From contig DASVBY010000028.1 of NCBI GenBank assembly GCA_036381895.1, positions 1-64,000 of the forward strand: a stretch of DNA of 64,000 nucleotides, given 5' to 3'. Position numbers and translations under genes: made by a program. This stretch comes from JACQFZ01 sp036381895 (GTDB lineage: Bacteria > Pseudomonadota > Gammaproteobacteria > Acidiferrobacterales > Sulfurifustaceae). Below, one piece after another: positions 1 to 7,511 of this stretch (within the stretch, counting starts at the first letter, position 1; each line of letters begins with the position of its first letter). Below the pieces are notes generated by a model. The model was not told where the DNA came from. It searched no databases and saw only the letters and a program-made list of their open reading frames with translations.

Positions 1-242
1 CCGGCCTCGAGGAGACGCGTCGCGAGCTCGACGTCGTCGTTGCGCACCGCCCAGTGCAGGGCCGTCGTGCCGTCCGCCTCCGCCGCGTCGGCATCGGCTT
101 CGCGGAGCAGCGCGAGCGCCCTCGGCGTGTCGCCGGCTTTCGCGGCCTCGACGAGGGCGGGAGGGGAGGCGGCGAAGGCCGCGGAGGCGAACGTCGCCAA
201 CGCCGCGAGGCACGCGGCGCGAAGCACGGAAGGAGTCTGCAT
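1..242 (-). CDS. Secreted ankyrin-repeat protein, N-terminal part only
   Basis: Reading leftward from the ATG at 242, the frame stays open to the window edge, so only about 80 residues are present. The N-terminus is a Sec-type signal peptide (charged start, Ala/Leu-rich core, Ala-Phe-Ala cleavage site near residue 24). It is followed by PPALVEAAKAGD and DGTTALHWAVRNDDVELA, the helix-turn-helix pattern of ankyrin repeats, with the diagnostic TALHWA core. The ATG lies 37 bp after the stop of the DUF1552 gene, so the two are probably co-transcribed. Ankyrin proteins bind other proteins; the partner here is unknown. The family assignment is firm, the function is not. Confidence 0.8.
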   Translation of the reverse strand, partial: MQTPSVLRAACLAALATFASAAFAASPPALVEAAKAGDTPRALALLREADADAAEADGTTALHWAVRNDDVELATRLLEA

Positions 243-279
243 CGGTGTCTCCGAAATCGCCCGGGCCGCGCTCGGCGGC

Positions 280-1602
280 TTACAGCTCGGCTATGGTGTC
301 GGTGCTGTCGCCGAGCGTCTCCATCGGCACGTCCGCTTTGTCGAGCATCGTCAGCAACAGGTTCGTCATCGGCGTGTGCTCCTCGCACTTGACGTGCTGG
401 CCGCCCTTCACGCGTCCGCGTCCGCCGCCGACCACGATGTTCGGCAGCGGGTAGTGATCATGCGCGTTGCTGTTGCTCATGTTGCTGCCGTACAGCAGGA
501 TCGAGTTGTCGAGCAGCGTTCCGTCGCCGTCCTCGACCGCGTCGAGCTTCTCGAGGAACCGCGCGAAGAGCCCCACGTGATAGCGGTTGATCCGCGCGTT
601 CATGTCCATCTTGTCCTCGCGGTTCTGGTGGTGCGAGACCGCGTGATGGCCCTCGACGACGCCGACCTGCGGGTACGTGCGGTTACTGATCTCGCGCGCC
701 ATCATGAACGTGAAGACGCGCGTGATGTCCGCCTGGTACGCGAGCGTCAGCAGGTCGAACATGAGGTCGACGTGGTCCTCGTAGACGAACGGGATGCCCG
801 GGGGCGCCTCGGGAATCTCGAGGTCACGGTTCGCGGCGATCTGCGATTCCGCCCGCTGCAGGCGCCGCTCGATCTCGCGGACGCTGTCGAGGTAGAGGTC
901 GAGCTTCTCGCGGTCGCGTGGGCCGAGCTCGGCCTTCATCGATCTCGCCTGCTCTGTCAGCGCGTCGAGGATGCTGCGGTCCTCGCGGCGCCGCGCCATC
1001 TGCTGCTCGGCGCTGCCGCCTTCGCCGAACATCCGCTCGAACACTTTGCGCGGATTGATCTCCATCGGCAGCGGCGTCGTCGGCGTGCGCCACGACAGCG
1101 TATTCATATAAATGCAGCCGTAGTCGCGGTCGCACGCGCCGATCAGCGACGAGTGATCCTCGGTCGCGAGCTCCATCGACGGCAGCATCGTGTCCTGGCC
1201 GATGGCCATCGCCGCGTACTGGTCGGCGGTCACGCCGGCATAGGCGTCGACACCTTGTGTCGGCTTCGGGCGGACGCCGCTCAACCACGTCGTCGGGCTT
1301 AGCGAGTGCACGGCGGTCGTGTCCGCGGCGCGATGGTGCAGCCCGCTGACGATGATCAGCCGGTCACGGAACGGCTCGAGCGGCTTCACGATGTCCTTGA
1401 ACTCGAAGTTGCGGCCGACCGTCTCCGGCGTGAAGCGGCTCATGATTGCGCCGTGCGGGACGTAGACGAAGCCGAGGCGCGGGCCTTGCTTCACGTTGCT
1501 CGCGAAGGCGGGCACCATGCTGTCCAGAAGGGGCAGGGCCAGGGTGGCGCCTACGCCGCGAAGGAACGTGCGGCGGGGGAGATGCTTCTTCGTCAAGAAC
1601 AT
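280..1602 (-). CDS. DUF1552 family Tat-exported protein
   Basis: A 440-residue protein of the DUF1552 family, a sulfatase-like family of unknown activity that usually sits beside a DUF1592/DUF1587/DUF1588 cytochrome-like partner. The chosen start at 1602 is preceded by AAAGGAGA at good spacing and gives a twin-arginine signal (KKHLPRRTFLRG followed by a hydrophobic stretch ending near Ala-Phe-Ala). The frame is open upstream to 1695, but that extension would bury the Tat signal. The mature part contains LGFVYVPHGAIMSRFTPE near the start and GNSNAH-like and GGGRGRVKGGQHV segments near the end, typical of the family. No DUF1592 partner lies in the window; the gene beyond it is a divergent sirtuin. 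It is probably periplasmic. Confidence 0.85.
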   Translation of the reverse strand: MFLTKKHLPRRTFLRGVGATLALPLLDSMVPAFASNVKQGPRLGFVYVPHGAIMSRFTPETVGRNFEFKDIVKPLEPFRDRLIIVSGLHHRAADTTAVHSLSPTTWLSGVRPKPTQGVDAYAGVTADQYAAMAIGQDTMLPSMELATEDHSSLIGACDRDYGCIYMNTLSWRTPTTPLPMEINPRKVFERMFGEGGSAEQQMARRREDRSILDALTEQARSMKAELGPRDREKLDLYLDSVREIERRLQRAESQIAANRDLEIPEAPPGIPFVYEDHVDLMFDLLTLAYQADITRVFTFMMAREISNRTYPQVGVVEGHHAVSHHQNREDKMDMNARINRYHVGLFARFLEKLDAVEDGDGTLLDNSILLYGSNMSNSNAHDHYPLPNIVVGGGRGRVKGGQHVKCEEHTPMTNLLLTMLDKADVPMETLGDSTDTIAEL

Positions 1603-1910
1603 GCACTGTCTCCTTTCCGGGGCGCGTCGCCGGGCTTTCGGCAGACCGTACAGGTTCCGGAGCTTAGCAAGAATTGGGCCGCGGTTCACGGCCATGGGCC
1701 GCGCGACGGCTGAAGAATCTTGAGCTTGCGGGCAGGGCGAGCACGTTGCAGCGCGTCGAGCAGCGTTGCCCGCCCGGGTCCCGGCTTACTCCTTCGGCGG
1801 CACTATCGTGAAGGTATCCCCGTCCAACACCTCGCTGCGGTCGTCCCGATCCTTCGGGCTGCGGCGTGTGACATAGTTTTAGCCTCCCTGCCAGCGACGG
1901 GAAGCCGCAG

Positions 1911-2744
1911 ATGGAGCACGAACTTGAGAAGACGTTTGCCCGATTTCGCCGGAGCGGCGGCTCGCTTCTGATACTCACCGGCGCGGGCGTCTCCGCGGAA
2001 AGCGGCATACCTACGTTCCGCGGGCGCGAGGGCTTTTGGACCGTCGGCTCCGCCAACTACACGCCGATGGAGATGGCGACGCGCGCGATGTTCGAGCGTG
2101 CACCCGAAGACGTATGGGCGTGGTATCTGACGCGGTTCGACGCGTGCCGCGCCGCCGCGCCCAACGCGGCCCACTACGCGATCGCGGCGCTGGAGCAGCA
2201 CTATCGCGACCGCATGACGCTCGTCACGCAGAACATCGATGGCCTGCACCAGCGGGCTGGATCGACCGACGCTCGGACGCTTGCGATCCATGGTGACGCC
2301 CGACTAATGCGCTGCGGCGGCCCGTTCCACGACGAGCCGGTGCCTTTGCCTTCGCTCGGGGCCGCTCGCACCCCGCTTCCGGAGAGCGCGCGCAGAGCAC
2401 TGACTTGCCCACGTTGCGGCGGTTGGATGCGGCCGCATGTGCTCTGGTTCGACGAGTACTACGACGAGCGGTTCTATCGGAGCGAGAGCGCGTTGAATGC
2501 GGCGACCGAGGCCGCGCTTCTGATCGTCGTCGGCACGACGGGCGCCACCAGCTTGCCGATGCAGATCGGGCTTCTCTGCCAGAGTCGGGGCGTGCCGATC
2601 GTGGACGTGAACCCGGAAGACAACCCGTTCGGAGAGCTGGCGCGCGCCGGCGGTGGCGTGGTGCTGAGGGAGGCGGCGACCGAGGCCGTGCCCAGGATCG
2701 TGCGCCTTTTGACCTCTGGTGCCGTCATTTCCGCCAATATGTAG
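1911..2744 (+). CDS. Sir2-family NAD-dependent protein deacylase (sirtuin)
   Basis: A 277-residue sirtuin, expected to remove acyl groups from lysines using NAD+. The NAD-binding motif GAGVSAESGIPTFRG spans residues 24-38. TQNIDGLHQRAGS and the catalytic-histidine motif IHGD follow, then CPRCGGWMRPHVLWFDE and VDVNPEDNPF. Two oddities are visible. The first half of the zinc module is degenerate: RCGG rather than a C-x2-C pair, leaving three cysteines. The usual GTSxxVxP segment reads GTTGATSLP. The ATG at 1911 is preceded by GGGAAG. The gene is divergent from the DUF1552 gene and alone on its strand. Family is certain; zinc binding and acyl specificity are open. Confidence 0.9.
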   Translation: MEHELEKTFARFRRSGGSLLILTGAGVSAESGIPTFRGREGFWTVGSANYTPMEMATRAMFERAPEDVWAWYLTRFDACRAAAPNAAHYAIAALEQHYRDRMTLVTQNIDGLHQRAGSTDARTLAIHGDARLMRCGGPFHDEPVPLPSLGAARTPLPESARRALTCPRCGGWMRPHVLWFDEYYDERFYRSESALNAATEAALLIVVGTTGATSLPMQIGLLCQSRGVPIVDVNPEDNPFGELARAGGGVVLREAATEAVPRIVRLLTSGAVISANM

Positions 2745-2782
2745 AGCTCGCCTCGAGCAGAGGGGGGAGGTCCATGTCATTC

Positions 2783-2929
2783 GTTAGGCGCCGAGGTTAC
2801 GCGAAATGTCTGCGTGTGAGCTAAAGCACCAGATTCGGGCCGTTCGGATTCGAGCGGGGTTTGAGCCGCATCTGCAGGACATCGCGGAAGACGTAGAACG
2901 GTTCGACCTGATGTCGCATAGCGCCTAAC
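2783..2929. repeat. Inverted repeat GTTAGGCGC / GCGCCTAAC enclosing a 40-codon frame
   Basis: A perfect 9-bp inverted repeat has arms at 2783-2791 and 2921-2929. Between them an ATG at 2806 opens a 40-codon frame whose TAA (2926-2928) falls inside the right arm. GTTAGGC and GCCTAAC resemble integron attC R boxes. However, the arms face the wrong way for a single attC site and no integrase is in the window. Nothing shows that the short frame is translated. Confidence 0.4.
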
Positions 2930-2970
2930 CACACGTCGGACCAGATAATTGGGGATTCGGGCGATCAGCA

Positions 2971-3435
2971 GTGGCAGACGCGGCACCTAGGAGACCGTTC
3001 CTAATAAGCCTGTTCGCGGGCGCCTTGGCTCTGCAAGCGGTATTCTTGCCAGTCATGGCCTTGCTTACACTCGTGTCGGATTCCAACTCCGTCGTCATTT
3101 ACAACGGTGTTGAGACTTCGATGGGAAATCAGGTGGAAGATCCTCGGAGTGTTGGCGGTCTGGTTCGCCTTTACAGCCTATGTCGGTCCTGATTGTGGAG
3201 AGGTAGCGCTGCGGCTCGCAAAGTCTTCTTTGGCACGTGCCTCGCAGCCGCGTTTGCCGGCCTCGTCCGCACCTTCGTGGCGTACCAAGGCAAACCGGGC
3301 CTCGTCGCCGCTGCGGTTTATGTCGGCGTGAGCAATCTCATCGCGTGCGGTGCCTTTTGGTGGTACCTCTACGTGAAACGAAACGTTCGGGAGTTCTTTG
3401 AGCGCAGATCGAACCGCATCGGTGATGCCGCATGA
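2971..3435 (+). pseudogene. Small multi-span membrane protein, frame broken twice
   Basis: Three stretches of hydrophobic coding sequence follow one another in changing frames. A GTG at 2971 opens one with a membrane segment (LISLFAGALALQAVFLPVMA). From about 3107 the sense continues in the next frame (WEIRWKILGVLAVWFAFTAY). From about 3193 it returns to the first frame (KVFFGTCLAAAFAGLVRTFV, then a fourth segment around AVYVGVSNLIACGAFWWYLY) and stops at 3435. A protein of about 150 residues with four membrane spans is restored by one frameshift near 3105-3120 and a compensating one near 3186-3200. Either the gene is decaying or the assembly has two indels. I do not recognise the family. Confidence 0.5.
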
Positions 3436-3552
3436 CTAGGAGTTGCAGCGGACCGTGACACCGAATCGCTGGCGGGCGGCAAGGCGCGCGATTTCGCTAT
3501 ACGCTCGCCGTGTGCTGGAAAGCGCAGGGCGAGGAGGTCGTCGGAGAGCGCC

Positions 3553-3777
3553 GTGCTGGCGCTGCTCGTCGGCGGAATGCTCATTCATCCGACCGCTGTG
3601 CTTTTGGCGAAGCCGCTTGGTCGGCCGGGCGGGCACTCGCCGGGGAACCCCTTGGGCGTTTTGGCCCTGGAAGGCACGGTGCTGCTTCTGCTGTGCTTAC
3701 CGGTAGCGTACATAGTCTCGCTGTATCGGATCGAGTGGTTCTTTCCGTCGCATCACGAGAAAGTGCAACGACACTGA
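3553..3777 (+). pseudogene. Fragment resembling a DUF7010-type membrane protein
   Basis: A 74-residue frame reads LLVGGMLIHPTAVLLAKPLG, then GNPLGVLALEGTVLLLLCLP, then YIVSLYRIEWFFP. I recall this pattern from small membrane proteins of the DUF7010 family, which are about 180-200 residues long. The N-terminal spans are missing: the sequence back to 3436 shows no matching helix in this frame. The tail ends in HHEKVQRH instead of the usual last spans. I read it as a remnant truncated at both ends. The family call is from memory and only moderately sure. Confidence 0.4.
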
Positions 3778-3925
3778 CTCGGAATGTGGTGCAAGACGCT
3801 GTGGCGGGTGGGTTGGCGTGCGCCACGACACGCAGCTGCAACAGACACCTCGACTTCCATTCTCGCGCTCGGCTATCGCAGAGCGTGGACGCCCGGGTCA
3901 TTCGTTTGGTCTCAGGGGGCGCATT

Positions 3926-4348
3926 ATGTTCCTTGCTCTTCTCGGTGCTACGTTCATCGTCGCGTTAGCGGTCTCGGGCGTGGTGATGCGCGCGTTCAAT
4001 CCGCCCATCGATCGCATCTTGAAGCGCATCATCGCCGACGACATCAGCGAGGGGTGGCTGCAGTACGTGCGCTTTGCCATTCTTGTCGTCGGTGTTTCGG
4101 CGGGCGTTCGAGTGTACGACTTGGAGCGGTATATCAATCCAAACCGCTTCACTAACGACAGCCAGGCTCTTTCACTCACCCGAGATCGCTGGGTCCTGGA
4201 AGTCTATCGGACGGTTATCGAAACCCTGCAGGGCATCGCCTGGCTGTTGTTGTGCTTCTTTGCGGTGGCGTTGATCGCTTACGTGATTGTTCGAGTTTTC
4301 GAGCTCCGACGTGAGAAGCAGGCCAGCGGGAGCGTCAGTGAGACCTGA
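3926..4348 (+). CDS. Hypothetical three-span membrane protein
   Basis: A 140-residue protein of no family I recognise. The ATG at 3926 has AGGGGG six bases upstream; the frame is open back to 3818, but that extension looks non-coding. Membrane segments lie at residues 1-23 (MFLALLGATFIVALAVSGVV), about 50-70 (FAILVVGVSAGVRV) and 105-130 (AWLLLCFFAVALIAYVIV). They are separated by a charged loop with DRILKRIIADDISEG and a segment YINPNRFTNDSQALSLTRDR. The base composition is visibly less G+C-rich than the flanks. It sits downstream of two broken membrane-protein genes and may be the only intact gene of this patch. Confidence 0.6.
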   Translation: MFLALLGATFIVALAVSGVVMRAFNPPIDRILKRIIADDISEGWLQYVRFAILVVGVSAGVRVYDLERYINPNRFTNDSQALSLTRDRWVLEVYRTVIETLQGIAWLLLCFFAVALIAYVIVRVFELRREKQASGSVSET

Positions 4349-4566
4349 GAAGCAGCTTCAGCAATCGGTGCGGGATGGGGCGCCGGCGTCGTCAAGGCCG
4401 CAATGGCCATTCGAATAGAGCGAACGTTTGCCGGTAGTGTCGACAAGGCCGTTGTTCGTGGACGGCCGTAGGATTTGGATAGCGGCGCGCGTACCGGCGC
4501 GCTGGCGCGTCCCGGACCTGCTCCGCGCACCCCGGCGTCACGGTGCCGTCGAGAGTAGATGCTCCG

Positions 4567-5430
4567 TCAGCTCTGCATCCCCCACCGCTCGACCGTGCGC
4601 CGCTCGATCGCCCTAAAGATCAGATTCTCGACGAGCAGTCCGAACAGGATCACGGTCAACAGGCCCGCGAAGACCTCCGGGATCAGCAACTGGTTCTTCT
4701 TCTCGAACACGTACCAGCCGAGCCCGCCCGAGCCCGAGTTCACGCCGAATACGAGCTCGGCAGCGATCAGCGTGCGCCACGCGAACGCCCAGCCGATCTT
4801 GAGCCCAGTGAGGATGCTCGGGAACGCTCCCGGGATCAGGATCCGCGTAATGTAGCCGAGCGGTGACAGCCCGTAGTTGCGACCGACCATCCGCAACGTG
4901 CTGCTGAGCGACCTGAAGCCCGAGAACGTGTTCAGCGCGACGGCCCAGAGCACGGCGTGGATCAGCACGAAGATCACGGCGCCGTCGCCGAGGCCGAACC
5001 AGATCAGCGCGAGCGGCAACAGGGCGATCGACGGCAGCGGGTTGAACATCGCGGTCAGCGTCTCGAGAAGGTCGGCGCCCACGCGGCTCACGCTCGCGAG
5101 CGCGGTCAGGAGCGCCGCGAGCGCGAGGCCGGCGACGTAACCCTCGAGCAGCAGAGAGATCGTGTACACGGCCGCCCGGGGCAGCTCTCCCGACAGGAGG
5201 CCCGACGCGAGCGCGACGACCGTCGCCGAGAACGTCGGAAAGACGAGCGCGTTGCCGAGGACGCGCGCGTAGACCTCCCACGCGAGCGCGAGCACGACCA
5301 GCACGGCCGCCTTGCGCAACGCGCCGTTCTCGTAGAGGCGTGCCCATCCGACGAGCGGCTGCTCGACGACGGTCATCGTCGTCCGGTCGATCTCGCGGAA
5401 GATCTCGGGTCGACGTGCTTCGGTAGCCAT
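4567..5430 (-). CDS. ABC transporter permease (TauC/SsuC type)
   Basis: A 287-residue inner-membrane permease of the binding-protein-dependent family (BPD_transp_1) that moves nitrate, sulfonates, taurine and related anions. About six membrane spans are visible, starting with the Ala/Val-rich segment near residues 38-60. The cytoplasmic EAA-like loop is in the region GYITRILIPGAFPSILTGLK, just before AWRTLIAAELVFGVNSGSGG, a hallmark of this subfamily. The C-terminus is ERRTVERWGMQS. It is the last gene of a four-gene operon, three bases after the ATPase stop. The substrate cannot be read from the sequence. Confidence 0.9.
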   Translation of the reverse strand: MATEARRPEIFREIDRTTMTVVEQPLVGWARLYENGALRKAAVLVVLALAWEVYARVLGNALVFPTFSATVVALASGLLSGELPRAAVYTISLLLEGYVAGLALAALLTALASVSRVGADLLETLTAMFNPLPSIALLPLALIWFGLGDGAVIFVLIHAVLWAVALNTFSGFRSLSSTLRMVGRNYGLSPLGYITRILIPGAFPSILTGLKIGWAFAWRTLIAAELVFGVNSGSGGLGWYVFEKKNQLLIPEVFAGLLTVILFGLLVENLIFRAIERRTVERWGMQS

Positions 5431-5433
5431 GCG

Positions 5434-6498
5434 TCAATGCTCCGCTGGGTTCTCGCCGTCGAACAGCAGTGCCTGGATCCGGGCGGTGAGCCGCTGGCCG
5501 GACGCATGCACCGCGTCGACGCCGTTGCTGTTCAGCTCCGCCTTGACCTGACCCGGATGCGCGGACAGGAGCAGCACGCGGTTGCCGACGCGCACGGCCT
5601 CCGGGATCGAATGCGTGACGAATAGCATCGTGAAGCGCGTGTCTTCCCACAGCCTCAGCAGCTCGTCCTGCATTCGCTCGCGGGTCAGCGCGTCGAGAGC
5701 GGCGAACGGTTCGTCCATCAAAAGGATCGCGGGCTCCATCGCCATCGCGCGGGCGATCGCGACGCGCTGCTTCATGCCGCCGGACAACGTGTGCGGATAG
5801 TGCCCCGCGAAGCGTTCGAGGCCGACCTTCGCGAGATAGTGATCCGCGCGCTCGAGCGCGTGGCGTCGGCCGAGCTTGCCGCTCGCGGTCAGCGCGAACG
5901 CGACGTTGTCGCGCACCGTCTTCCACGGCAGGAGCTGATCGAATTCCTGGAACACGAGCACGCGATCGGGGCCGGGGCCCGTGACCGCCCGTCCGTCGAG
6001 CAGGATCTCGCCTTCGACGGGCGCGACGAAGCCGCCGACGGCCTTGAGCAGCGTCGATTTGCCGCACCCGGAAGGGCCGAGCACGACGAAACGGTCGGAC
6101 TCGAGCACGTCGAAGCTCACGCGGTACGTCGCTGTGACGATTTGCTCCCGCGTGCGATAGCGCAGCGTCACGCCGCGGACCGACAGCAACGGCTGCGGCG
6201 TTGAAGCGGCGGATGGCACGGAACCGGCGGATTGCATGGAACCGGCGGATGGCACGGAACCGGCGGATGGCACGGAACCGGCGGATAACATGGAACCGGC
6301 GGACGGCGCGGCGACGGTTTCGCCGGCCGCTGACGGGACCGCCTCATCGGTCGCTGCACCGGCCGAGCCTCGACAGGGCTCTGACTCCCTTCTCGATCGA
6401 GCAGGCTCGTAAAAAGGCCGTGCCCCCCGTGACCCCACTTTCGCTAAAAGGGCTCTGACCCCAATTTTCCTGCGAATGGGCTCTGACCCCATTTTCAT
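5434..6498 (-). CDS. ABC transporter ATP-binding protein with repeat-derived N-terminal extension
   Basis: The ATPase of the TauABC-like importer. The core domain has Walker A GPSGCGKSTL, Q-loop VFQEFDQLLPW, signature LSGGMKQRVAIARA, Walker B LLMDEPFAALD and switch VTHS, and is of normal length. Ahead of the first beta strand (LLSVRGVTLRY) lies about 100 residues of low complexity, encoded by three REP-like units and six 18-bp repeats (GSVPSA). The ATG at 6498 overlaps the stop of the binding-protein gene (ATGA), so I take it as the start. ATGs at 6291 and 6237 within the repeats, or a GTG there, would give shorter proteins. The true start is uncertain; the function is not. Confidence 0.85.
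   Translation of the reverse strand: MKMGSEPIRRKIGVRALLAKVGSRGARPFYEPARSRRESEPCRGSAGAATDEAVPSAAGETVAAPSAGSMLSAGSVPSAGSVPSAGSMQSAGSVPSAASTPQPLLSVRGVTLRYRTREQIVTATYRVSFDVLESDRFVVLGPSGCGKSTLLKAVGGFVAPVEGEILLDGRAVTGPGPDRVLVFQEFDQLLPWKTVRDNVAFALTASGKLGRRHALERADHYLAKVGLERFAGHYPHTLSGGMKQRVAIARAMAMEPAILLMDEPFAALDALTRERMQDELLRLWEDTRFTMLFVTHSIPEAVRVGNRVLLLSAHPGQVKAELNSNGVDAVHASGQRLTARIQALLFDGENPAEH
6203..6310. repeat. 18-bp tandem repeat, six units, in coding sequence
   Basis: Six consecutive units of GAACCGGCGGATGGCACG, each with 0 to 4 changes, run from 6203 to 6310. Read on the minus strand they encode Gly-Ser-Val/Met-Pro/Gln/Leu-Ser-Ala repeats near the N-terminus of the ATPase. The period is a multiple of three, so changes in copy number keep the frame. 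It is a slippage-prone minisatellite. Confidence 0.9.
6370..6498. repeat. REP-like GGGCTCTGACCCC cluster A (three to four units)
   Basis: Units at about 6375-6389 (imperfect), 6446-6468 and 6476-6496 share the core GGGCTCTGACCCC followed by AATTTT or ATTTTC. A degenerate GTGACCCCACTTT lies at 6429. The same element occurs in both orientations around the APC permease. Here the units lie inside the translated frame of the ATPase, right at its junction with the binding-protein gene. Confidence 0.85.
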
Positions 6499-7511
6499 CC
6501 GCCGGGCGCCGAGTGGATCTCCGGGAAGAAGAGCTCGCGCCACGACTCGGGCGCGGCCGAGATCGAGCCGACGGCCGACATGAACTCGGCGTAGCGCATC
6601 ACGTTCTCGGGCACCGTCGTGAAACGGATCGCGGGGTCGGTCAGCATGGCGACGAGCCGCTCGCGCGGGAAGCCCGCGCCCGCGTCGGCGGCGATCAGCA
6701 CGTCGGCCGCGTGCTCGGGATCCTCGCGAATGATCTGCACGGCTTCCTCGAGCGCCGCGAGGATCGCGCGGTACGCGTCCGGGTTGCGCGCGCGGAACGC
6801 GGCCGTCGTCGACAGCATCGTGAACGTCGTCGGACCGCCGAGCACGTCGTCGGTCGTCATGATCGTGCGGATCGCGGGATCCTCGATCTCGCGCTGATGG
6901 AACGGCGGCGACGTGAAGTGCGCGGTGATCCCGCCCGAGCCCGACAGCAGCGCGACGACGCCGTCCGGGTGCGTCATCGTGACCGTGTAACGGTCGAAGC
7001 GCTCGACCTCGGCGTCGCCGTAGCGCTCGCGCGCATACATCTGCATCACGAGCGCCGGGATCGACACCTTCACCGCGGTCAGCGCGATCTTGTCCGCGTC
7101 GGTCAGGTCTTCGAGCGAGTCGAGATGCGGCGCGCGCGTGTTCAGATACATCGGCAGCGAGCTCATCGCGGCGATGCCGCGCACGTCGACCGAGCCGCGC
7201 GTGCGGTCCCACAGCGTCAGGAACGCCGGCGGGCCGGCTGCGATCACGTCGACAGAGCCCGACAGCAGCGCGTCATTCATCACGGCGGGACCGCCGATAT
7301 CGATCCAGCGCACCGTGAGATCGTCGAGGCCGGCCGCGCGCGCGTGCTTCTCGATCAGCTCGTGCTCGCGCATCACGTAGAGCGGCAGGAAGCCGACGCC
7401 GCCCGCGCCGAGCGGAATGCGGATCTCGGTCTGCACGCCCTGGCCGCCGCCGCAGCCGGCGACGCCGGCAATGCCGACGACCGCGGCGAGCAGCAGCGCA
7501 AGACGTCTCAT
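6495..7511 (-). CDS. ABC transporter substrate-binding lipoprotein (NMT1/SsuA-like)
   Basis: A 338-residue periplasmic binding protein of the NMT1/THI5/TauA type, anchored by lipid. The N-terminus is MRRLALLLAAVVGIAGVAGC, with a lipobox V-A-G-C at about residue 20. Family features are PLGAGGVGFLPLYVMREHEL, a VRWIDIGGPAVMNDALLSG segment and SGSVDVIAAGPP, which match the ligand-cleft pattern of taurine and nitrate binders. The ATG at 7511 overlaps the stop of the preceding MmgE/PrpD gene (ATGA). Its own stop overlaps the ATPase start, so the genes are translationally coupled. The ligand is unknown; co-transcription with a PrpD-fold enzyme suggests a small carboxylate. Confidence 0.88.
   Translation of the reverse strand: MRRLALLLAAVVGIAGVAGCGGGQGVQTEIRIPLGAGGVGFLPLYVMREHELIEKHARAAGLDDLTVRWIDIGGPAVMNDALLSGSVDVIAAGPPAFLTLWDRTRGSVDVRGIAAMSSLPMYLNTRAPHLDSLEDLTDADKIALTAVKVSIPALVMQMYARERYGDAEVERFDRYTVTMTHPDGVVALLSGSGGITAHFTSPPFHQREIEDPAIRTIMTTDDVLGGPTTFTMLSTTAAFRARNPDAYRAILAALEEAVQIIREDPEHAADVLIAADAGAGFPRERLVAMLTDPAIRFTTVPENVMRYAEFMSAVGSISAAPESWRELFFPEIHSAPGG

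Noticed and set aside
40..1302. A 420-codon frame on the plus strand opposite the DUF1552 gene
   Set aside because: Composition is that of antisense sequence (His, Arg and Val runs), while the minus strand encodes a Tat-signal protein with a good ribosome-binding site.
2745..4560. Prophage or insertion-sequence remnant
   Set aside because: No integrase, transposase, terminal repeats or phage structural genes are present. Decayed membrane genes alone do not support it.
6203..6310. CRISPR array
   Set aside because: The 18-bp units are contiguous without spacers and keep a reading frame; there are no cas genes.
6499..7212. Upstream continuation of the ATPase frame to 7212
   Set aside because: It overlaps the binding-protein gene in another frame and has no similarity. 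The ATGA junction at 6498 is the natural limit.
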